Shown here: positions 1-8,499 of the stretch, piece after piece
Layout: the number at the start of each line of letters is the position of its first letter
Position numbering within the stretch: position 1 is the first letter of the stretch
Assembly: GCA_002917075.1 (NCBI GenBank)
Contig: NTMA01000013.1
Coordinates: forward strand, 1 to 64,000
From: Hawksworthiomyces lignivorus
Taxonomy: Eukaryota > Ascomycota > Sordariomycetes > Ophiostomatales > Ophiostomataceae
Direction of reading: 5' to 3'
Length of the DNA stretch: 64,000 nt
The notes under the pieces: model-generated
What the model was told of the DNA's origin: nothing
The model's input: the letters and a program-made list of their open reading frames with translations, nothing else
The model's database searches: none
Position numbers and translations under genes: made by a program

Positions 1-566
1 AGTCAATTAGTGCTTACTCTGCTGTGACCTGTTGCTCTACAGTGCGGTGAGGTGCTGTAGCTCAACACATATTTATGACGAAATATTATTAAAAAAAAAT
101 AACGAGGAGACAAGGAGGAGACAATAAAGCCAAAGGTTCAAAACAATAGTCAAATCACTACAACAGAAAATTACCAAAATGAAAAATTGAGAAAAAGAGA
201 AGAAGTAAGAATGAAAAAAGTCAAGAGTACAAGAGAGAGACAATGGAGAGGAGCGCTGTATTTATATGTGGTCGTTCCAGGCGGCCAAAGGGCTGCAGCC
301 AATCAACAACAATTATTTAACCTCACATTTCCTAATCGGGGAGGCCGCCGGTTTTGGAGGGCACAACAGCAGCTCCAGACTTACAAAATAAAGATCTTAT
401 ACGGATCTCTATAGAAAATGTTAACGTACTCGAACTGTTGGCCACTGTTTTAGGCATATTACTAAAGAAGAAGTCTGCTAGAGAAGAAGTTTACTAGAGT
501 TATTTTATTCTATGTGGGTTGTAGTGGCACCTCTTGTGTCCTGCCCGTTTATTTGCTGGCCACTCC
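1..566. other. AT-rich non-coding left edge
   Basis: No gene is recognised. The stretch is A-rich up to about position 240 (purine-rich runs, short poly-A) and then mixed. The 75-codon ORF at 187-414 has no recognisable motif and low-complexity Lys/Arg/Gln composition, so it is not called. It could be the edge of a degenerate retroelement, but no terminal repeat or primer-binding site could be identified. Confidence 0.4.
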
Positions 567-1317
567 TCATTGTCTCTCGAAATTGATGAACGTGTAGAAT
601 GGGAATTCATGGGTAAATGTGAGAAGAATATATTCCACAGGCGAATCGATCAGGTCGTCAGGCAGCTCGTATAACTCTATGGCTGACTGGAGTTTTTGGG
701 TACTGTTGACGTTGTCGGGCTTTTCAACGTCACATAAACGTCGCCGCTTAGCCGGCGGAGTTGAATTATGCTGGCTTCGCGGAGGACTGCCACCTGGAGG
801 GGCAAGCGCCGCGAGAAATTGCTTCAGCTTTTCAGTGGCCTTCTAAATTGAGCTGTTCTGTAGCGAATTTGTCGAGAAGTCTAGAGCTGAATTGCGATTG
901 CTCGCCCGTGGCGTCGAGACAGCGCCAGACCTACTACCAGAGGACGCCTTGCCTGAGAAACATATTTACCAAGCGGTCGATTCCCTGCTTGATATTCTCA
1001 ATGGCGCCAGCGCGTATGCCAGGCTTGGATCTCCATTCGTCGTAGGTACAGTCAAGTCCTCTTGGCAAGGAATCACGCCGTCAGTCGGGCTTCAGACGAG
1101 TTAAACGATTAACTCTCCACAAGTTGCTACTCACTATTTCATGCACACTGAGAACACGGCTGTCGACGCGAGCCCTTTACCTTTCTCCTCCGGCATGTCT
1201 CCTAGGCCGGTCATTCGTACTTGGAGACCTGTGCCCTTTTCTGTGTTTTTTGCTGTTGTCTCTCTTCCGCCCGAGGCGAAGACATCCTTTCTCAGACTCA
1301 GAGTTATGGTCTTGCAT
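567..1317 (-). pseudogene. Decayed Zn2Cys6 transcription factor
   Basis: Read on the minus strand without requiring an ATG, this stretch encodes the N-terminal third of a fungal Zn(II)2Cys6 regulator. A Lys/Arg-rich N-terminus starts near 1317. A broken zinc cluster follows: RLKPD at 1084-1098, with a stop where Gly is expected next, then GLDCTYDEW around 1030-1053. The linker signature KPGIRAGAIENI is at about 991-1026. The NMFLRQGVLW element is then followed by two consecutive TAG codons at 931-936 and by VWRCLDATG. In such regulators Gln-Gln normally sits at that place, so CAGCAG to TAGTAG is a pair of C-to-T changes. Further down, KRRRL, LPDDLIDS and, in another frame, IPILHVHQF mark the start of the regulatory middle region. 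Stops, a likely frameshift and loss of cluster cysteines make it a pseudogene, probably RIP-damaged. The exact limits are approximate. Confidence 0.6.
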
Positions 1318-2192
1318 GTTTGGGAAGCTTCTCATGCTGCGCCCCACTTATTCAGAGTTCGCATTCGGTCCCACCAAAAGCACGAGTAACGGGTGGACAT
1401 TGTGCTGCCCTGCGCCTGGGACCACGAGGTTTTCTCGGCCACTGCGGGGGGCGCATTCCCGGCCCCTTTCGAGACTCTGGGGTATCTAACTAGAGGGGTA
1501 ACAATCATAAGTACTGCTCTCATCAGATGGCCACTTTGTCCCATTGATTCATTCCCCGCCCCCCGCCCCCGCCCGGTCAAAATCTAGGAGTCTGCTACCG
1601 GTTGACAATAAAAAAATTGCTCTAGCGTTGGAGAATCGAGATGCTGATAGGTCGCTAGAGTACGGGACTAACCACCGTATAACTCTTGAACTCTCCCGAG
1701 AGCTCTGTGCACACTTCGCACTGCACATGCGAGGCGGCATCCGGGGCAAGTCCCGGGCATCCTTCCGCCCATCCGACCCACTATTCACTAACACTTCCAA
1801 GAAACCAACCACTACTGGCTCAGAGTTGGTCCTGTGCCTTGGCGGCAACGTTCCGATAACTAGACCGTGTCTTAGCGCACGCTGGTAAGGAGCGACGACA
1901 TGTCGGGGGAGGGAGGATCTGACACCAATTATTGGACGTATCCTCCGCACTCTCAATGCGTGGGTTGGTGATGGATGTATCGGTTCTTGAGTAGTATTGC
2001 AATCGAAGCTGATGTATATTTAAGTCAGACCAACTCGACGATCTGGGGTCTTATGCATCACGACTCTGCAGCGCCGCACACGAGCGGCGTTGAGAGTCTA
2101 CTTTTCAACACGGCTAGACACCCTTCCCGACCAGTCGACACTGCCAGAAACGGCGTCAGCACCTCTCAGACACCAGGACCTTCTCAGCCGAG
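1318..2192. other. Intergenic, with 5' region of the ACS permease
   Basis: No gene is recognised in 1318-2000; the overlapping ORFs on both strands there (up to 135 codons) have no family features. The 3' part is the promoter and leader of the permease starting at 2193. A TATA-like tatatttaag lies near 2013. An extended inverted repeat lies at 2062-2098: GACTCT/AGAGTC outer arms and perfect CGCCGC/GCGGCG inner arms around a 6-nt loop. Confidence 0.4.
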
Positions 2193-3896
2193 ATGGAGAA
2201 GCAAGCTACTGCCAACGCGTCGGCGCACGATGAGAATGCCATCACCCCGGTCTCGGCGGTGGATGTGTCCCACGGCAATCATGTTCAAGATGCCGAAGTA
2301 AGCCAATGTTTCTAGAGGAGTGTAGAAAAAAATATCGTCCGCCATGCTGACAGAGTGTGCCAGACCGCCGCTTACGCCGGAAACGCTCCTGTTCCCATAT
2401 CGGAGGAGCTCAACAGGCAGCTATTTTGGAAAGTGAACAAGCGCATCTTAGCCTGCATGCTCGGTACCTATTTCTGCCAGTCCCTCGACAAGGGTACTCT
2501 TGGCTTCTCCTCCATCATGGGCATCAAGACCGATGCCCACTTGGGTGCAAACGAATACAATTGGCTCGGCACTATTCTCTATATGGGTGTGCTCGTAGGC
2601 GAGTACCCTACCAACTTCCTCCTCCAGAAGCTGTCCGTCGCCAAGTACCTCGCCGCCAACGTCTTCTGCTGGGGTGCCGTCATCGCCTGTTCCGCTGCTG
2701 CCAAGAACTTCGGCAGCCTCATGACCGTCCGATTCCTGCTCGGTATCTTTGAGAGTTGTGTTCAACCGTGTTTCATCATTATGACCACTATGTGGTTCAC
2801 AAAGCGAGAACAAGCTGTCCTGACCTCGTTCTGGTACTGCATGACGGGTGTGCAGCTCATGGTCGGTGGTATCATTGCATATGGTGTGTCTTTCTACACC
2901 TCCGGCCCCATTTACTCGTGGCAACTTCTGTTCCTTGTACTCGGCCTTGTCACCTGTGTCTGGGCCGTCTTCATCGGCTGGTGGCTTCCCGACTCACCCA
3001 TGAAGGCCAAGTGCTTCACCGAGGAGGAGAAGCGATTGATGATTGAGCGTGTCCGTGCCAACGAGACTGGCATCCAGAATAGGGTCTTTAAGCGCTACCA
3101 GCTGATTGAGACCTTCGCCGACCCCGTTGTTTGGTGCTACGTCATGCTTCAGGTCACCTCTACCCTCATCATCGGCGGTCTAGGTGTCTTCTCCAACTTG
3201 ATCATTGCCTCGTTCGGTTTCACGTACCTCCAGACCCAGCTGCTCAACATTGCCCAAGGTGGCGTTACCATCCTCGTCATGGTTGGCGGAGCCTGGCTCT
3301 CCACCTCAACCAAGCAGACTGCAATTGTGATGCACCTGTGGACCATGCAAGTCTCGACTCCGGACTTGAACGAACTTTTTTGGTGAATCGATCTCGCTAA
3401 CCTTTTCTCTAGCCCTCCCATCATCGGAACTGCCGTCATCTACAGCATCCCACCAAGCGCGGGAACCCGTGTTGGACTCCTTATTGCCTTTTACTGCACC
3501 CAATTCTACTTGGCCGAGGGAAACTTGATCTTCTCGCTGATCTCGCGTAACATTGCCGGTCAGACCAAGAAGTCAAGCACTCTGGCCCTTACCTTTGTGT
3601 TCTGGGCCGCTGGCAACATGACTGCGCCGCAAATATTTCAGTCCACAGACGTGCCGCGCTACCAGAAGGGTTTCATTGCGCATTTCTGCCTCTATGTGCT
3701 CTTCAACATCACCCTCGTCATTACCCGCATCCTGCTTGTTCGTCGCAACAAGGACAAACGCAACGCTGCTTTGGTCGCCGAGGCTGCCCCTGCTGAGGTG
3801 AATGAGGTCACCAAGGCGGACAAAACCATCACACACAGCCGCGCCTTCGAGGATCTCACGGATCGGGAGAACCCCGACTTCCGTTACGAGCTGTGA
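2193..3896 (+). CDS. MFS permease, ACS family (allantoate permease/Dal5-like)
   Basis: This is a plasma-membrane transporter of the anion:cation symporter family, whose fungal members move allantoate, nicotinate, pantothenate and related organic anions. The exons are 2193-2297, 2364-3346 and 3413-3896, giving 523 aa, a normal length. About 12 hydrophobic segments are visible. Family signatures include the DKGTLGFSSIMG loop, the EYPTNFLLQKL segment, RFLLGIFES, and the late GNLIFSLISRNIAGQTKKS motif followed by FVFWAAGNMTAPQIF. Intron 1 (66 nt) is phase 0 with branch gctgac. Intron 2 must start with GC rather than GT: only the gcaagt donor at 3347 joins to the tag acceptor at 3412 in frame, restoring WT-I-PPIIGTAVIY; the nearby GT donors shift the frame or delete residues. 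The C-terminus is hydrophilic and ends FRYEL. Substrate cannot be told from sequence. Confidence 0.9.
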
Positions 3897-4584
3897 TTGA
3901 AGCCGTCTCTCTCAGGTTGCACTGTGACCTCTGCTCCGTCAGGCAAAAGAATGATTGGATGCTTGGAAGGTATACTGCAAGCAGATTCTTTTTATAACTG
4001 CCTAGGAATGTAGTGGATATTGCTAGGTTTAATGCGCGGATAAAAAATTTATATCTATCTTGTAAGACAACTTGAAAGAATTTATACTATAAAAAAAAAT
4101 TTAATTAAAAAAACTTAAGAAAAATTGAATAAATACTAAGTTAGTATAATATAAAAACTAGAAAAGAGATACTAGAGAAAAATACAGAAAACACTGTATT
4201 AATAAAAATGTAAGTCTGGAGCCGCTGTTGTGGCCCCTAGAACTGGTAGCCACCCCAATTCACAAGTGCGGTGCAAAGCCATCAACCAAAAAGGAGCTAT
4301 CACGTGTGGGAAGATCACGTGCAGGCAGTTCCCAACTGGCAGATCACATGCGATAAGATAACAGAACTACCAAATCGGGATATGCTTGACAATAGGGGAT
4401 ATTCGGTATAAATCGTGGTAATTAGACTTAGACTTCAGGCTTAGAGGTTAACAACTCAGACATCCATATATCTATTCAGACCTTTGATCACTTGAATCAA
4501 CAGCATAACTATTCATGAGCCTCACGTGTTATGAACTAACCATACGGACCTCCATACAGGCCAAGTATAGACTTATAGCTTCCC
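3897..4584. other. Convergent intergenic region with AT-rich block and E-boxes
   Basis: Between two convergent genes. 4010-4215 is very AT-rich with A-runs. At 4300-4350 three similarly spaced motifs occur: two perfect CACGTG E-boxes at 4301-4306 and 4316-4321, and a CACATG variant near 4347, followed by GATA-type sites. No coding potential is seen. Confidence 0.5.
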
Positions 4585-6997
4585 TTAATTCAAATAGATG
4601 GCCGAAGACCGACTGATCCGTTCTTCTACCATACAAACGCACAGCGGAGGCATGTCTGCCGTCGCTATAGGCCCGTTGCTGCAAAAGTCGCTACCACCAA
4701 CCAGGTCAGAATTATTGTCCGCAGTTCTATTTGACATTTGCTGGCAGCAACAAGGCCCTTCAGCCACCATAGCCGCAGCCCAAGCCCGCAAGATAACAAC
4801 ACTGTTCAAGAGTACAGCGTCTGATAGCGGTTTCACAGAACTATGCCGTGGGTCTTTCTCAGCTGAGAGCCGTTCTTGTGCTTTCAGGACCTCGAGAGAC
4901 GTCAAGACAGCCCTCCTAGAGTCTAGAGAGTGTGTCCATCGTAGGATATCGGTGTCTCGGCCCCCGCTTGCATTAGATATTGGCAGGTTCGGACTCGTAC
5001 CTGTCAGGCTTCTGACATATTTGTGCAGTGCATGCATGTCGGCATAGAGATATGAGCTCATAGCGTTCCGTAGCATTGTAGTTTCGTGAATGAGCCACCT
5101 TATGCGACGAAGCACCGGAGGGCAGACCTCGGTTTCTTGACTAAGATAGGCGCATAGCGGGAATTCACCAGTCTTTGCGCACGCTTCCAGTGTTTTAAGG
5201 AGGCCAGATATCCTCTCGAGCTGGTATCCCCAGTTATCCAGTTTCTGTGCTAGCAGAGCCTTAGATTCGGCGCCAGCAGCTTCGATGCTCCGACGTGTTA
5301 GGGTGAACCTCCAGAGGGCAGAAGCCATACTGAAGAGGCCAAATTGTATATCTTCAATGAGCATGTCTGATGTCGCCAGCAGCTCTGGTCTCAATGCAAA
5401 TTGACTCATTTTCTTCTCAGTCTTGCCGCGGGGTTCTTTCGGCATACGTTTAAAGAGCTCACTTCGTAGAGAAGCGTTCCATATCGCGAAGGTACCCAGC
5501 AGACCCACATCTAGCTCTTCTGGCTGGAGGCGAGGACACTGGCCGTTGACTATAGAGAGATAGGCATCGATTTTGAGCAAAAAGAACACAAGCCTTTGAG
5601 ACCATCGAGTCAGCAATATCCAACTTGCAATGAAAGATTGTGTACTAACCGTCTGCGCTTTTCACGGTTTCTGAGCTGGTGGGGCAAGTAGGTGTCGGGG
5701 AAATGTGTTCGCTCTTGATATTCGGCTATTTCACAGCTGAACATGCCAATTTTCCGCAGGGTCGCGATCAAGAGGCTGAGCAGCAGTCCTGCCCTTGAAA
5801 TAAGCTGTTCTTTCTGCTTGATGTTAGAGCAAGCTCGCTGTGCCTTTGATATGGGACACAGGGAAACTGACGCCACTATAGAATGCGAATACGATGTTGA
5901 GAAGCACCGCCTGATATACTTCTATCCTCCAAGGCCCGTCTCCGTCCAAGGCATCTCCTGGTCTAGACTGCCAACGGTCAGCGAGTGATTTTCTAAACAG
6001 GCCGGTACGTTAACTCACTAGCTCTTCAAAAAATTTGTCAACCAGCTGCTTGTGTGCGTTAATGATGAGGTCGGAAGCATGCTGGCATTCATTGAACCAG
6101 CATCCGATAATTATTATAGATGCGGTGACAGCAAGAGGGCCGCTTTCAAGGGAGACTGTTGGTCGGTGGAGTACGGACCAATGGTCATGGACATACTCCC
6201 AGTATGCCTCGGAGCAAGCTGTGCACCAAGCTTCCACATCAGCGGGAGGCTCTCCCAGGGGCTGCTCGAACACATTTTCCCGCTTATGGATCGACTCCGA
6301 GACGAAACCTACTCCTGCTGTTCCGATATCTAGATCACTGACCTCCTGTCCTTCCATGACGGGCACAGCATGTTCCGTTTCTTCGAATAGGACTGTAGAC
6401 TCTGACGGCCAATCGAGAGTGATTTCTTTCGTTGCTTCTATTCTATTCTCGGCATAGGGCTCTGCGGCAGCGAAGGCCGCATTATGGTCACTGCCTACGA
6501 GCAGTGAACTACGGTAAGTGCAATCTGTAGCTCGCTGAGTGCATAGCGTGCACTTCGTCTCCCCGCTGCCGTCACATCTTGTCTTGTTCGCCCTGCACAC
6601 ATCGCAGGCTCGCTGGCCGCGAGGGGCTGGGGCCGCTACAACCTCATGACGGGCGATATGGCGGCGGAGAAGGTCGCTGCCAGAGCCGTAAGCCAGTCAT
6701 CCTAGTCATCCTACATGAGATAAGGACTGGTCGGGTGCTTACTTGCGAGTAAACGAGCGCTTGCAGATATGGCAAGCAAAAGTGCGCTCTCCATGAACGG
6801 CTTTGTGACGCTGCAAATGCTCTTTTCGTATAAATCGCCTTCCGCAGTGGCACACATGTTCAGCCCTAGAGGGCGTTCTCGACACGGACGCGAGACCCGA
6901 AGCGGTGGACGAGGAAGCTGACTGACCTGTACCATTAATTAGTATTCTAGTCGACTTATTAATGGAAACCGATTCATGCTAGTGACTGCATACTCAT
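4585..6997 (-). CDS. C2H2 + Zn2Cys6 transcription factor with fungal regulatory domain
   Basis: Nuclear sequence-specific regulator, 705 aa from six exons: 6997-6994, 6926-6743, 6676-6019, 5967-5872, 5816-5650 and 5593-4585. All phases close. Exon 1 is only ATGA; its gtatgc donor and the TACTAAT branch point before 6927 support it, but an alternative start is possible. Two C2H2 fingers lie at about residues 27-73, ending NDLLRRHIARH; the first has an unusual C-x-C spacing (VCHCGRRF). A Zn2Cys6 cluster (C-x2-C-x6-C-x7-C-x2-C-x6-C) follows directly after RGQRACDVC. The middle homology region, including FFEEL, YQAVLLNIVF, LLLSLLIATLRKIGMF, REKRRRL and RLQPEELDVG, matches the fungal-specific transcription factor domain. 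It is transcribed divergently from the NmrA-like gene at 7594, a common arrangement of regulator and target. Function is known only at family level. Confidence 0.88.
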
Positions 6998-7122
6998 CGC
7001 GTTTTCTGTATTAGTTCGCGGTCCTGTTGAAGTAAGCAGCACGGAACGCCATCGGATTTCAAACGCCGTATTTGGTGCGCGGGGTCGGGGAAAAGGTGGG
7101 ATGCGGCAGCGAGTTACCTAAT

Positions 7123-7422
7123 CTCCCGAGTGGGATGATTGGCCTGTTTAGATTCCGGGCGGGATATCAAATGGAGAATAAGCTACACGAGATGCAGTGC
7201 GTGGCGGGTCGGAGAGAAAGCAGGATTTTAGGCAACGGAGCTGCCACATTATTTCTCCCGAGTGGGAAAGCTAGCCGACCTGACAAAACAACTGACAAAA
7301 CCATACCACATTCGGCAATGGAACGCCATCCCACTCGGCGCTTTTGTAATGGAAAACCTTGACCTCGTGGAATCCTGCGTAAACAGAGATGAATCCTCCA
7401 AAAAGCGTCGGATTTTATCCGA
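7123..7422. promoter_or_regulatory. Shared divergent promoter with repeated 13-mer and CGG-N7-CCG site
   Basis: The 596-nt region between the two divergent starts holds an identical 13-mer CTCCCGAGTGGGA at 7123-7135 and 7255-7267, and an inverted core copy TCCCACTCGG at 7329-7338. The words ggaacgccat also occur twice (near 7038 and 7320). At 7408-7422 a perfect inverted repeat TCGGAT-TTT-ATCCGA contains CGG-N7-CCG, the layout bound by Zn2Cys6 dimers. TATA-like sequence tatataatg lies near 7440. The binding role is inferred from position and symmetry. Confidence 0.5.
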
Positions 7423-7593
7423 GGTGTGGGATAGATGGAATATATAATGTGCTGTGTCCAGATGCCGAAGTCGACATTAGCTAGCCTCATCAAGCACAGT
7501 TCGCTCTGCTTATTCCTCTCCACTACTGCTCCGTCGTGAATCTGGCTATATATTCCATCTCCAGAACGCAGAAATCCACAGCAGTCGTCCATC

Positions 7594-8499
7594 ATGTCTG
7601 CCGCACTCAAGAAAGTCGCAATTTCCGGAGCCGCAGGCACTCTTGGCTCCGTCGTCTTCGACAAACTTGTCAGTTCTGGTAAATTCGACGTCCGGGTCCT
7701 CCGACGAGCCGGCTCCAAGTCCACGTTCCCAGAAGGTACTAGCGTTGTCGATGTCGACTTCGACTCCTTTGACTCGGTGAAGTCTGCTCTGGCGGGCCAG
7801 GACGCCGTTGTGGCTACCGTCGGATACACAGGCTTCAAGTCCCAGCTGGTTTTGATCGACGCCGCTGCTGCCGCTGGTGTCAAGCGCTTCATTCCTTCCG
7901 ACTTCGGGGCCGACATGGACAATTTCAATACGCGCCAGCTCCCCGTCTTTGGCGACAAGATCAAGGTCGACGACCACCTAAACAACAAGTTCAAGACGAC
8001 AGACCTCACGTTCACGCGAGTGTACAACAATTCGTTTCTGGACTGGGGCCTCAAAAACAATTTCATCGTCCCTCAGCTGCTGACCGGCAAGCCGCTAATC
8101 GTGGACGGCGGCGATCTGCCATTCAGCGCCACCACCCTGGACAGCGTAGCCGATGCCGTCGTTGGTGTGCTGACTCACCCCGAAGAGACCAAGAATCGCT
8201 CCGTCCATGTCCACAACATAGTCATCACACAGAATCAGATCCTTGCCCTAGCGAAGAAGGTTGCGCCAGACAAGCTCTGGGAGCCTGTGCATGCTAAGCT
8301 AGATGATCTTACCGCCGCAGCAGGCGCTAGGTTAGCAAAAGGGATTATTGACGTGGATAGTTTTTACCCGTTTTTGCTCCGTGGGACTGTGGATCCCGCC
8401 TACGGGGGCAAATTCGAAGTCACCGATAACCAGCTATTGGGCGTGAAGGAAATTTCGGAGAATGAAGTGACGCAGCTCCTCAAACAGGTCCTGAACTAG
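7594..8499 (+). CDS. NmrA-like / isoflavone-reductase-like NAD(P)-binding protein
   Basis: A 301-aa intronless atypical short-chain dehydrogenase of the NmrA/isoflavone reductase (CipA-like) group, expected in the cytosol. The Rossmann signature SGAAGTLGS is at residues 11-19 after a beta strand, followed by VRVLRRAGS, where an Arg-rich strand end suggests NADP(H). KRFIPSDFGADMDN is the typical family segment, and a Lys-containing VYNNSFLDWGL lies near residue 150. The length and the full N- and C-terminal folds are as in the family, so it looks intact. Members are either reductases of phenolics or quinones or redox-sensing regulators; the substrate cannot be assigned. It starts 596 nt from the divergent C2H2-Zn2Cys6 regulator, which may control it. 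Confidence 0.88.
   Translation: MSAALKKVAISGAAGTLGSVVFDKLVSSGKFDVRVLRRAGSKSTFPEGTSVVDVDFDSFDSVKSALAGQDAVVATVGYTGFKSQLVLIDAAAAAGVKRFIPSDFGADMDNFNTRQLPVFGDKIKVDDHLNNKFKTTDLTFTRVYNNSFLDWGLKNNFIVPQLLTGKPLIVDGGDLPFSATTLDSVADAVVGVLTHPEETKNRSVHVHNIVITQNQILALAKKVAPDKLWEPVHAKLDDLTAAAGARLAKGIIDVDSFYPFLLRGTVDPAYGGKFEVTDNQLLGVKEISENEVTQLLKQVLN

Noticed and set aside
1549..1956. 135-codon minus-strand ORF
   Set aside because: Irregular composition, no motif, overlapping ORFs on both strands; most likely non-coding.
4215..4510. Possible solo LTR (TGTTG...CAACA ends, TATA-like box inside)
   Set aside because: No target-site duplication and no second copy in the window; the ends were chosen by eye.
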